Assembly: GCF_015354345.1 (NCBI RefSeq)
Contig: NZ_JADKYS010000001.1
Span: 248,001-312,000, forward strand
Origin: Methylophilus sp. 14
Lineage (GTDB): Bacteria > Pseudomonadota > Gammaproteobacteria > Burkholderiales > Methylophilaceae
Reading direction: 5' to 3'
DNA length: 64,000 bases
Under the pieces are notes generated by a model that had not been told where the DNA came from, did not search any database, and was given only the letters and a program-made list of their open reading frames with translations. This document shows, one piece after another, positions 18,388 to 27,183 of this stretch (position 1 is the first letter of the stretch; every line of letters begins with the position of its first letter). The position numbers and the translations under genes are program-made.

Positions 18388-20232
18388 CTACTCGGAAATT
18401 AATTTCTCAATAGCAGAGAGGATTCCGTTTTTGTCTAGACCACATTCGGCCAGCATAGTTTCGTGGCTGCCATGTTCAATAAACTGGTCAGGCAAACCCA
18501 GGCAGCGCACAGGTTTAACCAGGTGATGTGCCTGTAAGCATTCCATCACCGCCGCACCAGCGCCACCCATGACAGCATTTTCTTCCACCGTGAGCAGATA
18601 ATCATGCGTGCGGGCGATTTCCAGCACCATGGCTTCATCCAGCGGTTTGATAAAGCGCATATTAATCACGGTGGCATCACAGGTTTCTGCGGCCTGCAAC
18701 GCTGGTTGCAACATACTGCCAAGGGCTAGGATGGCGATTTTCTTACCCTGGCGCACGAGTTGGGCTTTGCCGATAGGCAGGGATTCTAATGCGGTTGAGA
18801 CACTGGCGCCAATGCCGCTGCCACGCGGATAACGTACCGCAGCCGTGCCAGGATAATGGTAGCCAGTGGTCAGCATCTGGCGGCATTCGTTTTCATCGCT
18901 AGGTGCCATCAACACCACGTTAGGGATACAACGCAAAAAGCTTAAATCAAAGCTGCCTGCGTGTGTCGGGCCATCAGCGCCGACCAGACCGGCACGGTCT
19001 ATCGCCAGCAAGACGTCCAAATCTTGCAATGCAATATCATGCACCAACTGGTCATAAGCGCGTTGCAAAAAGGTCGAATAAATCGCCACCACCGGCTTCA
19101 GGCCATCACAGGCCATGCCTGCCGCAAAAGTGAGCGCATGCTGTTCGGCAATGCCGACGTCAAAATAGCGTTGCGGATAGGCCTCGGCAAAGCGATTGAG
19201 GCCGGAGCCGTCACACATGGCGGGCGTGATGCCGACCAGTTTGTCGTCTGTAGCGGCCATATCGACCAGCCAGTCGCCAAAGATTTGCGTATAAGTGGGC
19301 CGCTCGTTGTGGCTCAGGCTATGGCCATTCTGTGGGTCAAACTTGCTGACGCCATGATATTTATTCGGGTTGTCTTCGGCCGGGCTGTAACCTTTACCTT
19401 TTTGCGTCACCACATGTAAAAACTGTGGGCCTTGCAGTTGGCGGATATTGCCCAGCGTATCAATCAGCGTGTCGATATCGTGGCCATCAATCGGGCCGAT
19501 GTAATTGAACCCGAACTCTTCAAATAGCGTCCCTGGAGTGACCATGCCTTTGGCGTGCTCTTCGGCGCGGCGCGCAAATTCTTTGACCGGCGGCATAATA
19601 TCCAGCACTTTTTTACCGCTACGACGTACGCTGTCATACAGTTTGCCGGACATTAAGCGGGCAAGGTAGTTGTTGAGCGCGCCGACATTGTTGGAGATGC
19701 TCATGTCGTTGTCATTGAGAATCACCAGGATGTTGGTATCCATATCGCCAGCATTGTTCAAGGCTTCAAATGCCATGCCAGCGGTCATGGCACCATCGCC
19801 AATAATGGCGACGCTACGGCGGTTGGAGCCTTGGGCTTTCGCAGCAACTGCCATGCCTAAGGCAGCAGAAATCGAGGTGCTTGAGTGCCCGGTGCCAAAG
19901 GTATCGTATTCGCTCTCATCGCGCTTAGGAAAACCAGCAATGCCACCTGCTTTGCGCAGGCCTGCCATCGCTTCACGGCGACCTGTCAGTATTTTGTGCG
20001 GATAAGTTTGGTGGCCAACATCCCATACCAGGCGGTCGTCTGGCGTGTTGTAGATGTAATGCAGTGCGATTGTGAGTTCAATCACGCCCAAGTTAGACGA
20101 TAAATGGCCGCCCGTTTGCGAAACACTTTGAATCAGGAAGGCGCGTAATTCTGCAGCCAGCACTTTGAGCTGCGAGCGCTCCAGCGTGCGGAGGTCGGTC
20201 GGGGAGTCAATGCGGGACAGCAGCGAAGTCAT
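18388..20232 (-). CDS. dxs: 1-deoxy-D-xylulose-5-phosphate synthase
   Basis: A thiamine-diphosphate enzyme making DXP from pyruvate and glyceraldehyde-3-phosphate, the entry step of the MEP isoprenoid pathway. The TPP-binding segment begins [16 protein letters not shown]; a transketolase pyrimidine-binding domain with DVGIAEQHA and a C-terminal domain follow. At 614 residues it is full length. It starts three bases after the ispA stop, so both isoprenoid genes are co-transcribed. Confidence 0.97.
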   Translation of the reverse strand: MTSLLSRIDSPTDLRTLERSQLKVLAAELRAFLIQSVSQTGGHLSSNLGVIELTIALHYIYNTPDDRLVWDVGHQTYPHKILTGRREAMAGLRKAGGIAGFPKRDESEYDTFGTGHSSTSISAALGMAVAAKAQGSNRRSVAIIGDGAMTAGMAFEALNNAGDMDTNILVILNDNDMSISNNVGALNNYLARLMSGKLYDSVRRSGKKVLDIMPPVKEFARRAEEHAKGMVTPGTLFEEFGFNYIGPIDGHDIDTLIDTLGNIRQLQGPQFLHVVTQKGKGYSPAEDNPNKYHGVSKFDPQNGHSLSHNERPTYTQIFGDWLVDMAATDDKLVGITPAMCDGSGLNRFAEAYPQRYFDVGIAEQHALTFAAGMACDGLKPVVAIYSTFLQRAYDQLVHDIALQDLDVLLAIDRAGLVGADGPTHAGSFDLSFLRCIPNVVLMAPSDENECRQMLTTGYHYPGTAAVRYPRGSGIGASVSTALESLPIGKAQLVRQGKKIAILALGSMLQPALQAAETCDATVINMRFIKPLDEAMVLEIARTHDYLLTVEENAVMGGAGAAVMECLQAHHLVKPVRCLGLPDQFIEHGSHETMLAECGLDKNGILSAIEKLISE

Positions 20233-20234
20233 GA

Positions 20235-21125
20235 TTAAAATGGGCGCTCACAAATAAATTTGGCAATGCCGCGTAGCGGGTCTGCCTGCGGGCCAAAGCC
20301 CGCCAGTAACTGCAATGTTTGCGCGTATAAACTGTTTACCAGCGCTTTCGCCTCTTCTAACCCAAGCAGGCTGACGTAGGTTGATTTCTCTTGCAGGGCA
20401 TCTTTGCCAGCGGTTTTACCCAGGGTTTGTGTATCAGCAGTCGCGTCCAGAATGTCGTCGACCACCTGAAACGCCAGCCCCATATGTTGACTGTATTGTG
20501 TCAATGTATTGATCAATGGCAGGTCTGTGTGATCCGCCGCATAAGCGCCCAGTAACGCCGCCGCTTCAATCAGGGCGCCGGTTTTGTACTGGTGCATGGT
20601 TTCCAGTGCCTCGCGCGACAAGAGTTTGCCTGTGCTTTGCAAGTCTATGCTCTGGCCGCCACACATCCCGCGTGAGCCAGTGGCTTTTGCCAATACTTGC
20701 ACTTGTTTTAACGCTTGAGGAGCACTGGTGCTCGCCAGGCACTCAAAGGCCTGGCTTTGCAGTGCGTCACCCACCAGCAGGGCAGTCGCATCGTCATATT
20801 GTTTATGGCAACTTGGTTTGCCGCGGCGCAGGTCGTCATCGTCCATGCACGGCATATCATCATGCACCAGTGAAAAGGCGTGGATCAGTTCTACGGAGGC
20901 AGCGGAAGCATCTGCCGCGTCTGGGCTTGCCCCAGCCAGTTCGGCGGCGGCATAACTCAACAAGGCACGCACACGTTTGCCCCCGCCCAGCACCGCATAG
21001 CGCATGGCTTCATGCAAACGTCCTGGTGAGGTGTTTTCGCTGGGCAGCGTGCGTGACAATACTTCTTCAACGCGTTGCTGATGTGCGCTGGCCCAATGAT
21101 CAAAAAAAAATGGAGGCTGAGTCAT
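20235..21125 (-). CDS. ispA: Farnesyl diphosphate synthase (IspA type)
   Basis: A short-chain trans-prenyltransferase making farnesyl diphosphate from IPP and DMAPP. The first Asp-rich motif is [10 protein letters not shown] and the second is FQVVDDILD. Starting at the ATG at 21125 gives 296 residues with a typical N-terminus ([16 protein letters not shown]); a TTG start at 21164 would overlap xseB and is not favoured. It sits between xseB and dxs, the classic xseB-ispA-dxs order. Confidence 0.94.
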   Translation of the reverse strand: MTQPPFFFDHWASAHQQRVEEVLSRTLPSENTSPGRLHEAMRYAVLGGGKRVRALLSYAAAELAGASPDAADASAASVELIHAFSLVHDDMPCMDDDDLRRGKPSCHKQYDDATALLVGDALQSQAFECLASTSAPQALKQVQVLAKATGSRGMCGGQSIDLQSTGKLLSREALETMHQYKTGALIEAAALLGAYAADHTDLPLINTLTQYSQHMGLAFQVVDDILDATADTQTLGKTAGKDALQEKSTYVSLLGLEEAKALVNSLYAQTLQLLAGFGPQADPLRGIAKFICERPF

Positions 21126-21150
21126 GACGAAAGACAAAAAAGCAGGCGCG

Positions 21151-21396
21151 TTAATTGGCCTCAAAAGGTGTCAGCTGTTGCTGCTGGTTCAGGATCATCA
21201 CGGTTTGCTCGGCTTGTTGCAGTGATTCCTGACAAACCTGTAGCAGTTGCATGCCTTCTGTGTAAGCGGTTAATGCAGCTTCCAGCGGAAGCTCACCGGA
21301 CTCCATGCTTTTGACGATGGACTCCAGCGCTGACAGTCGCTCAGCAAAGGTTTGTGGGTCGCTCACCGCGGACGGTGACTGTTTGGAAGCACTCAT
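21151..21396 (-). CDS. xseB: Exodeoxyribonuclease VII small subunit
   Basis: An 81-residue helical protein. The segment FAERLSALESIVKSMESGEL followed by LEAALTAYTEGM is diagnostic of XseB, the small subunit that partners XseA in a single-strand-specific exonuclease. First gene of xseB-ispA-dxs on the minus strand. xseA is not in the window. Confidence 0.93.
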   Translation of the reverse strand: MSASKQSPSAVSDPQTFAERLSALESIVKSMESGELPLEAALTAYTEGMQLLQVCQESLQQAEQTVMILNQQQQLTPFEAN

Positions 21397-21480
21397 GAAA
21401 ATTAGCCTGTGAAAACGCCAGCTATTTTAACAAAACTCCCCCTGCTTGCGGGATTATTCTCAGTGGGGCGAGAGAATGGA

Positions 21481-22134
21481 TCAGGCAGGCAAAACACGCA
21501 GCAGGAATTGGCGAATATCGTCAATTTCGGCTTCACATACGCTGTGCGGCATATCGTATTCATGCCACTCCACCGCATAACCCGCAGCTTCCAACGTTTG
21601 CTGGGATGATTGTGACGTGGCTAGCGTAATCACACTGTCTTGTCGCCCGTGCGCCATCCAGATTGGCAATGGTTTGTTGGCGGGATGCTGCTTTTCTTTG
21701 AGCTGATTCTTTAATGGCAAATAAGTAGAGAGCGCCAATACGCCCGCCAAGGGGTGATCAAAACGCGTTGCCGTATGCAAAGCCATCGCGCCCCCCTGTG
21801 AAAAGCCAGCCAGCAAAATACGTTGCGAAGGAATGCCGCGCGCTATTTCTGCTTCAATCATGGCATTTATCGTTGTTTGCATGCTGTTGATGCCAGCCTC
21901 GTCTTGCTGGCTCTCTGATTGCAGCCCAAAAATGTCATACCAGGCACGCATCTCATAGCCGTTGTTTAAGGTGACAGGGCGATAGGGCGCGTGTGGCAGA
22001 ATAAATTTGATATTTGGCAGATTGAGCATCTGCACCACGGGCTCAAAGTCGTGACCGTCGGCGCCTAGGCCGTGTAGCCAGATGATGCATGATTGTTGAT
22101 GACCGTTAGCATTTACAGTGATGTTTTCTAGCAT
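21481..22134 (-). CDS. Alpha/beta hydrolase, phospholipase/carboxylesterase family
   Basis: A 217-residue cytosolic serine hydrolase of the Abhydrolase_2 group (E. coli YpfH, Pseudomonas EstB). The oxyanion motif WLHGLGADG is near the N-terminus, the nucleophile elbow is GFSQGGAMAL, and the acid and base residues lie in GRQDSVI and DMPHSV. The substrate is not predictable; members cleave short acyl esters. It lies upstream of xseB on the same strand with an 84-base gap. Confidence 0.88.
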   Translation of the reverse strand: MLENITVNANGHQQSCIIWLHGLGADGHDFEPVVQMLNLPNIKFILPHAPYRPVTLNNGYEMRAWYDIFGLQSESQQDEAGINSMQTTINAMIEAEIARGIPSQRILLAGFSQGGAMALHTATRFDHPLAGVLALSTYLPLKNQLKEKQHPANKPLPIWMAHGRQDSVITLATSQSSQQTLEAAGYAVEWHEYDMPHSVCEAEIDDIRQFLLRVLPA

Positions 22135-22305
22135 GACTTACGCTTGAAGTTGCAGTTGGCCTAATCATAATTCATTGCTGAGGTCTAAATGATGATGGCT
22201 AGTCGGATTTTTTAAATTTTTGAGAATATTCTTCCTTGTATTCTCTCAACGCTATCAATGGCATGGGGTGGGTGTTTGGAGTAGGAGTTGATTTGTTCTG
22301 TCACA

Positions 22306-22341
22306 ATAAGCGAAAAGCCCCATTGCGGGGCTTTCGCTTAT
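22306..22341 (-). terminator. Terminator of the pilin gene
   Basis: On the minus strand GAAAGCCCC, a short loop and GGGGCTTTTC form a stem that extends through ATAAGCG/CGCTTAT with one bulged base. It lies 13 bases past the pilin stop. Confidence 0.7.
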
Positions 22342-22353
22342 ACCATTAGAGGA

Positions 22354-22707
22354 TTAAGGCGCAGCAGCAGCTCTGGTGCATGTTGCACCTTGAGTCATAT
22401 CACATGTGATTACTCTGCCTGTACCAGCGTTATTGGCTGGAACAGGGTTGAATTGTTGGGTTGCAATTGTAGGTGTTGCAATCACCTGGCAAGCTGATGG
22501 TCTGTGATCGTTTACTGGGCGATTGACAGTCAGAGCGGCCAGCGAGCTTTTTGCATATGCACTGGCTTCAGCCAAACATGCAGAGTCAGCAGCTTCGCGG
22601 GTGTAATCTTGATAAGCCGGAATCGCTACAGAAGCCAAAATACCAATAATGGCCACAACGATCATCAATTCAATCAGGGTAAAACCTTGTTGTACGTGTT
22701 TTTTCAT
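22354..22707 (-). CDS. pilA: Type IV major pilin-like protein
   Basis: A 117-residue type IVa prepilin. An eight-residue leader ending in Gly is followed by [27 protein letters not shown]-type sequence, with the conserved Glu5 of the mature protein; PilD should cleave after the Gly and methylate the Phe. The globular part is small and has four Cys, two close to the C-terminus as in the pilin D-loop. Two adjacent ATGs at 22710 and 22707 are possible; spacing from AAAGGA favours 22707. It stands alone, with its own sigma-54 promoter and terminator; no assembly genes are nearby. Confidence 0.92.
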   Translation of the reverse strand: MKKHVQQGFTLIELMIVVAIIGILASVAIPAYQDYTREAADSACLAEASAYAKSSLAALTVNRPVNDHRPSACQVIATPTIATQQFNPVPANNAGTGRVITCDMTQGATCTRAAAAP

Positions 22708-22790
22708 CATGTTTTCCTTTTGAGTCAAGTTTAAAGTGAACATCTACTGTTTCATTCACTGCTTTTCCAACAGTGTTCGCTAAACCCTAA

Positions 22791-22806
22791 AGCAACAGGT
22801 GTGCCA
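22791..22806 (-). promoter_or_regulatory. Sigma-54 (RpoN) promoter of the pilin gene
   Basis: On the minus strand the sequence reads TGGCACACCTGTTGCT, a full match to the -24/-12 consensus TGGCACnnnnnTTGCW, preceded by C. The predicted start gives a leader of roughly 70 bases. Sigma-54 control of pilA by PilS/PilR is standard in related bacteria. Confidence 0.85.
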
Positions 22807-22901
22807 GCTCTGTTTTATTATCTATAACTTATTGAAAAATATGAATTAAAGGGTTTTTATGCTTTATTTCTTCGATTTGAATTGGAGGTTTTTTGACTAG
22901 G

Positions 22902-22932
22902 GTGACAAAATGAGAAATGACGTAAAGTGACA
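22902..22932 (-). promoter_or_regulatory. Possible PilR-type enhancer sites
   Basis: Two TGTCAC boxes on the minus strand (22902-22907 and 22927-22932), 25 bases apart and about 100-130 bases upstream of the sigma-54 promoter, where an enhancer-binding activator would sit. PilR is known to bind TGTC-containing repeats; the assignment is inference. Confidence 0.45.
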
Positions 22933-23000
22933 GCACTCGTCAAACTTTGGCAATGCAGGTGATGTTTTTGGTCAGGTGATGATGAGGTGGTGCAGAATGC

Positions 23001-23032
23001 AAAAAAGGGATTGTGTGGTACACAATCCCTTT
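23001..23032 (-). terminator. Terminator of the MxaD-like transcript
   Basis: AAAGGGATTGTGT and ACACAATCCCTTT form a perfect 13-bp stem with a three-base loop; read on the minus strand it is followed by a T-run. It lies about 135 bases past the MxaD-like stop, leaving room for the frameshift tail. Confidence 0.8.
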
Positions 23033-23103
23033 ATTTGGTGACAGTGTTTAGCTTTTGGCCAAAACTGCATTTGCAAAAACGAATGTTGTTTACAACGTAA
23101 GAC

Positions 23104-23175
23104 TTACCAGAACTTCCACCAGGGTTTACTGTTGCCTTGCGATTTTTTTCCAGAACCCTGGCTAATTACTTTCCC
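23104..23175 (-). other. Candidate -1 ribosomal frameshift signal and tail
   Basis: At the very end of the MxaD-like gene, GGGAAAG (23175-23169, read as G GGA AAG in frame) directly precedes the TAA stop. After an 8-base spacer an 8-bp stem (CCAGGGTT with AACCCTGG, 23161-23154 and 23126-23119) follows. A -1 shift would add 21 residues, ending KPWWKFW before a stop at 23104. Heptamer, spacer and stem together match the layout of bacterial programmed frameshift sites. A coincidental open frame this short is not rare, so function is unproven. Confidence 0.4.
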
Positions 23176-23711
23176 GATTCGGCAACCTTTTTCAGGCTTT
23201 CCAGACCGGCGTCAAAATAATCGTTCACTGCTTTGGTGGCAGCGTCGTCATTTTGTTCAGGTTTTGGGATGTTTGAAGAGTCGGCACGTGTGTAGCTGCC
23301 TTTCACCGTGACCACTGATTCATTGCCGCTGCCGGTTACAGTGATGCCTGGGTAAAAGTTAGACACTTGCAAAGTGCTTTTTTCAAGCACGTATTCATAT
23401 TTCAGGCGCATGCCTGCATCGTCAGCAGAGCGCAGTTTTTCGTACATCACGCCGCCGTTTTTCAGTTTGACAGTGCGATAAGTCGCGTCATCGCCGTTTT
23501 CGTCTTTTTTCTGCTCAATAGTGGTTGATTCAACGCCTGCGTGCCACGCTTGTACATTGCCAAAGTCTTTGAGCAATGCCCACACTTTTGCCGGGGCTGC
23601 TTTGATGGTGACGGTTTTCTCAAAACGTAACGCAGCCGCACCGTGTGCGCCAGCAGTCAGAGGGATCAACGGCAATAAAGAAACAGCAATAATGCCTAGA
23701 ATTTTTTTCAT
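23166..23711 (-). CDS. MxaD-like SRPBCC family periplasmic protein
   Basis: A 181-residue protein with a signal peptide (MKKILGIIAVSLLPLIPL, cut near AHG) and a START/SRPBCC helix-grip fold recognised by the opening KTVTIKAAPAKVWALLKDF and LRSADDAGMRLKYEY. This family includes MxaD, the periplasmic protein that in methylotrophs aids methanol dehydrogenase and its cytochrome cL; general polyketide cyclase-like proteins share the fold. The nearby beta-propeller gene supports a link with periplasmic alcohol oxidation. The 3' end carries a possible frameshift signal. Family confident, MxaD role inferred. Confidence 0.8.
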   Translation of the reverse strand: MKKILGIIAVSLLPLIPLTAGAHGAAALRFEKTVTIKAAPAKVWALLKDFGNVQAWHAGVESTTIEQKKDENGDDATYRTVKLKNGGVMYEKLRSADDAGMRLKYEYVLEKSTLQVSNFYPGITVTGSGNESVVTVKGSYTRADSSNIPKPEQNDDAATKAVNDYFDAGLESLKKVAESGK

Positions 23712-23869
23712 TACATTTCTCCTGATATTTACAGACTTTCAAAACTAAAAGATAAGCGGTACTTGATAAAAGTAGGCGGTCTTGGCGTTTTAAAAACAAC
23801 CCGAGACTTTACCTAAAAAAAGCGTTCTTTGCGACTAATTCATGGGTCATCCTGTGAAAAAAACAAATT

Positions 23870-24898
23870 TTATTTGGCCTGCAGTATAAATTGCCCAAAT
23901 GACCGGCACAGTTTGGGGCTGGCAATGGTGTGTGTGACGGTATTGGTGTGTGCATCAATCAGCGAAACGGTATCCGAGCCCCAGTTGGCAACGACGACTT
24001 GATTGGTTGTTTTGTCATACTCAATGCCTTCTGGAAACTCGCCGACGGTGATCGTTTTCACAGTTTTGCCATTGCTTAAGTCAATCACTGAAACGCTTTC
24101 TGCATGATTGTTGCTGACGTAAGCCCAACGGCTATCTGGGCTGATGGTCACACCATAAGGATGTTGCCCGGTTTTGACTGTGCTGGACTGGTAAGTGTCT
24201 ACGTTTAACAAAGTGAGCGTGTTGCTGACAACATTGACGACGAATAAGGTACGCGCGTCCGGGCTGAGGGTTAGTGCAAAGGGATGTAGCCCAACTGGAA
24301 TTTGCGCAATGGTTTTGAGTGTCCTGGTGTCTACCACTGTGACATCATTGCTGTCGCGATTGGCAATAAACAGTTTTTTGTCATCTGCACTCACCAGCAG
24401 CCCCGAAGGCGTTTTGCCTGCCTTGAAGGCTTTTTGTTTTTCCGGGTGCGCGGTGTCGACCGCAATCACCTGTTCACCACCCCAGTCTGCAACATAGAGG
24501 GTGTTTTCGTCGCGGCTGAGGGCGATGCCGACGGCTTGTACGTGTACGGGGATGTCATACACTTTTTGCTGGGTTGTGCTGTTGATGACTGAAACCGTCT
24601 GGCTATTGGCGTTGCTGATGTAGATGCGCTGTTGTTTGGTGGCAATGGCGACACCTACGGGTGCTTTGCCGACCTCAATCGTGTGTGTGACCTGTTTTTT
24701 TTGCGTATCCAGCACGGAGACCGTGTCATTGCCCTGGTTGGTGATGTAAGCCAGGTTGCCAGCATATGATTGGGGGATCCATGCCAATAATGCTAGCCAA
24801 AAAAACGCTGTCGAAGCTTGTTTTCGTAATTTGATGGCAGAGGTGAAAAGCAGGTGCATAACCGACAAACGATTGTGAGTGTATAAGGTTGACAGCAT
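23870..24898 (-). CDS. YVTN-family beta-propeller protein, exported
   Basis: A signal sequence (hydrophobic FFWLALLAWIPQSYA, cut before GN) is followed by about seven repeats of roughly 42 residues. Each contains a YVTN/YISN/FIAN-type strand and a VSVIDT/VTVVDT-type strand, as in PQQ- and cytochrome-like periplasmic propellers. Such proteins are often found near PQQ-dependent alcohol oxidation genes; binding partner unknown. The start is unclear: ATG at 24898 or at 24859, neither with a good ribosome-binding site. It lies upstream of the MxaD-like gene on the same strand with a 158-base gap. Confidence 0.84.
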   Translation of the reverse strand: MLSTLYTHNRLSVMHLLFTSAIKLRKQASTAFFWLALLAWIPQSYAGNLAYITNQGNDTVSVLDTQKKQVTHTIEVGKAPVGVAIATKQQRIYISNANSQTVSVINSTTQQKVYDIPVHVQAVGIALSRDENTLYVADWGGEQVIAVDTAHPEKQKAFKAGKTPSGLLVSADDKKLFIANRDSNDVTVVDTRTLKTIAQIPVGLHPFALTLSPDARTLFVVNVVSNTLTLLNVDTYQSSTVKTGQHPYGVTISPDSRWAYVSNNHAESVSVIDLSNGKTVKTITVGEFPEGIEYDKTTNQVVVANWGSDTVSLIDAHTNTVTHTIASPKLCRSFGQFILQAK

Positions 24899-25015
24899 TA
24901 TTAATTATATAACCATAAATTTATTGTGGGGATTTTGCGGTTTTTTTGTAAATATATGAAAAGAAACAGGATATTTCCCTGTGACCCTAATGGACTATTT
25001 TATACCGGTAGCCGT

Positions 25016-25044
25016 TTGACTTAAAATCACCATGAAAATTTAAC
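25016..25044 (+). promoter_or_regulatory. Possible promoter of the PEP-CTERM gene
   Basis: TTGACT (25016-25021), 17-base spacer, TTTAAC (25039-25044), about 36 bases before the ATG. The -35 is good, the -10 is weak. Confidence 0.4.
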
Positions 25045-25079
25045 TTTATTAAACTTTGAATGAAACCAAGGGAGTCACA

Positions 25080-25802
25080 ATGAAAAAAATAGTTGATGCT
25101 GGCCTTAAGTTGCTGTTGTCGTTTTCGATGCTGGCAACGGCGCAGTCTGCCTTTGCCTTGACCACAGGTACCGTGGTTGGTAGCAATTTTGTGGATGGCC
25201 AAACCAGCTATTCCACGAGCTTTGCTGATGGTACAACCGCTACTTTTGTTGGTAGCAATGCATTCAAGCAAAAAAGTCAGGCAGGGATCACTGGTGTGGG
25301 TATCGCTGGTGGCAGAACAAATGACGAAATTGATATTGGTGAAACATTGACCGGTACGTTCTCTAAAGAAGTGATCGTGTCTTCCATCAACCTGGCATTG
25401 CTGTTTGACGGTCCAGAGTACAGCGACGTTAAAGAAGTGGCAAAAATGCTGGTGAGCTTTGCTGACGGTGGAACAGGTGTTTACTACCTGACAGCCACTG
25501 GCGTGCACACAGCGGCCTGGACTGGCGAAGGTTCAGTCGTGTCCATCGGTAGTGGTGCTGTTGATGGCGGTACAGGTGCATGGCAGTTGAACAATCCGTT
25601 TGGTTTCCGTTCTATAGACAGCATTGTGTTCACTGCAGTCAAAGGCTATCCTGACTCACATTGTAAAAAATGTGATAACCAGTCTGATTACACTTTTGTC
25701 AACATGACCGTGATTCCAGTGCCAGAAGCAGATAAGTCTGCCATGATGTTTGCTGGCCTGTTGGTTGTGGGTGGCTTGGCTGCACGTCGCATGAAATCCT
25801 GA
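25080..25802 (+). CDS. PEP-CTERM sorting domain protein
   Basis: A 240-residue exported protein. An N-terminal signal peptide (MKKIVDAGLKLLLSFSMLA, cut after FALT or nearby) and a C-terminal sorting signal are present: PVPEA, a hydrophobic segment (MMFAGLLVVGGLAA) and the basic end RRMKS. Exosortase (EpsH/XrtA) removes such signals in bacteria making exopolysaccharide. The body is Gly-, Thr- and Ser-rich with no known enzyme domain and a lone HCKKC motif. The ATG at 25080 has a strong site (AAGGGAG). Own promoter and terminator. Function unknown. Confidence 0.85.
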   Translation: MKKIVDAGLKLLLSFSMLATAQSAFALTTGTVVGSNFVDGQTSYSTSFADGTTATFVGSNAFKQKSQAGITGVGIAGGRTNDEIDIGETLTGTFSKEVIVSSINLALLFDGPEYSDVKEVAKMLVSFADGGTGVYYLTATGVHTAAWTGEGSVVSIGSGAVDGGTGAWQLNNPFGFRSIDSIVFTAVKGYPDSHCKKCDNQSDYTFVNMTVIPVPEADKSAMMFAGLLVVGGLAARRMKS

Positions 25803-25820
25803 TCTTTTCAGGGCATCAGT

Positions 25821-25852
25821 AAAAAAGCTCACGCATAGTGAGCTTTTTTTTT
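25821..25852 (+). terminator. Terminator after the PEP-CTERM gene
   Basis: AAAAAAGCTCAC, loop GCATA, GTGAGCTTTTTT with extra T: a symmetrical, strong intrinsic terminator. Confidence 0.9.
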
Positions 25853-25953
25853 GCGCAAAACACGCATACTTTTATGGCAGACGCATGATGGTTGTCCTTT
25901 CATTAAAGGGCAAAGTGTGAAAAAATTGCAGCAAATATTGAAGGCAGTTTTTT

Positions 25954-26502
25954 ATGTTAGATCGTGATGGATACCGTCCGAACGTTGGGATTGTGCTTTG
26001 CAATGCACATAACCAGGTGTTTTGGGGCAAGCGTATCAGAGAGCATGCGTGGCAGTTTCCGCAAGGCGGCATCAAATATGGTGAAACGCCGGAGCAAGCC
26101 ATGTATCGTGAGCTGATGGAAGAGGTGGGCCTCAAGCCTGAGCACGTCAAAATTTTGGGCCGTACGCGCGACTGGCTGCGCTATGAAGTGCCTACCAGTT
26201 GGATCAAACGTGAATGGCGTGGCAGTTACAAGGGCCAAAAGCAAATCTGGTTTTTATTGCGCCTGACCGGCCGCGACTCAGATGTGTCGCTACGTGCGAC
26301 TGAGCATCCTGAGTTTGATGCCTGGCGTTGGAGTGAATACTGGGTGCCACTCGAAGACGTGATTGAGTTCAAGCGCGAGGTTTACCAATTGGCGCTTAAC
26401 GAGTTGGCAACCTTTTTGCATCATTCCGGCCGCAGGACTGGCGGCAAGCCGCGCAAACCTGCGCCCGCAAGCAAATTGCCACCCGCTGTCACCCCTGAAT
26501 AA
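25954..26502 (+). CDS. rppH: RNA pyrophosphohydrolase
   Basis: A Nudix hydrolase that converts the 5'-triphosphate of mRNA to monophosphate, triggering RNase E decay. The Nudix box is [20 protein letters not shown] followed by VGL, and the N-terminus [15 protein letters not shown] is that of RppH/NudH. Its 182 residues include a short basic, Pro-rich tail beyond the E. coli protein. It converges on msrA with a one-base gap. Confidence 0.95.
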   Translation: MLDRDGYRPNVGIVLCNAHNQVFWGKRIREHAWQFPQGGIKYGETPEQAMYRELMEEVGLKPEHVKILGRTRDWLRYEVPTSWIKREWRGSYKGQKQIWFLLRLTGRDSDVSLRATEHPEFDAWRWSEYWVPLEDVIEFKREVYQLALNELATFLHHSGRRTGGKPRKPAPASKLPPAVTPE

Positions 26503-26503
26503 T

Positions 26504-27019
26504 CTATAGCCACACGGCTGCTGCGCGGTCTTGTGGCAAAATCCAGTCCAGTCGCAAGCCATGGCAGGTGTAGCCGGTTGGATATTTCACTAAGTAATCC
26601 TGATGTTCAGGCTCAGCTAGCCAAAAGTCGCTGACAGGCGTGATCTCGGTCACGACTTTGCCGGGCCAGATGTGTGTGGCATTCATCTCGGCAATCAGTT
26701 GTTCTGCCGCCGCTTGTTGTGCCGCGTTAGCATAATAAATGGCAGAGCGGTAAGATGGCCCCAGGTCGTTGCCTTGGCGGTTGAGGGTAGTCGGGTCGTG
26801 AATCTGGAAAAAGAACACCAGCAGCTGCCTCAGGCTGATCTGTGACGCATCAAATTCGACTTCTATCGCTTCTGCATGGTTGCCATGATTGCGATAAGTG
26901 GCGTGCGCAACCTCGCCGCCGGTATAGCCTACGCGGGTGTCGATCACGCCGGGCAAGCGTCGAAACAGGTCTTGCATGCCCCAAAAACAGCCGCCAGCGA
27001 GTGTGATAGTGTCGTGCAT
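26504..27019 (-). CDS. msrA: Peptide methionine sulfoxide reductase MsrA
   Basis: Reduces methionine-S-sulfoxide in proteins. The catalytic Cys11 lies in GGCFWG near the N-terminus; other typical blocks are [12 protein letters not shown] and [18 protein letters not shown]. Length is 171 residues. No cysteine is seen near the C-terminus, so recycling may use a single-cysteine mechanism. Convergent with rppH, divergent from gap1. Confidence 0.95.
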   Translation of the reverse strand: MHDTITLAGGCFWGMQDLFRRLPGVIDTRVGYTGGEVAHATYRNHGNHAEAIEVEFDASQISLRQLLVFFFQIHDPTTLNRQGNDLGPSYRSAIYYANAAQQAAAEQLIAEMNATHIWPGKVVTEITPVSDFWLAEPEHQDYLVKYPTGYTCHGLRLDWILPQDRAAAVWL

Positions 27020-27183
27020 TTTTCCTTCTTTCCAGAATATCTGAGGGTAAACAAGCGAGAGTAGCCTGCTTGCAGTGGCTTTTCTGCTTTGTCGTGTATC
27101 AAATCAAATACTTACAATCTGTCCAGTATAGGTGGTTTAGGTTAAAATACTGAGCTTTAGTTCTAAGCAATGTTGGGGAGCAT

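Larger units (their letters stand above)
22711..23165. other. Long intergenic region upstream of the pilin gene
   Basis: About 450 bases with no independent gene. It holds, from left to right, the pilin leader and sigma-54 promoter, two TGTCAC boxes, the minus-strand terminator of the MxaD-like gene at 23001-23032, and the frameshift-tail region at 23104-23175. The part between about 22810 and 22900 is AT-rich and shows nothing else recognisable. Confidence 0.6.

Noticed and set aside
24987-25508. A minus-strand frame of 173 codons overlapping the PEP-CTERM gene
   Set aside because: The plus-strand gene has a signal peptide, ribosome-binding site, sorting signal and terminator; the antisense frame has none.
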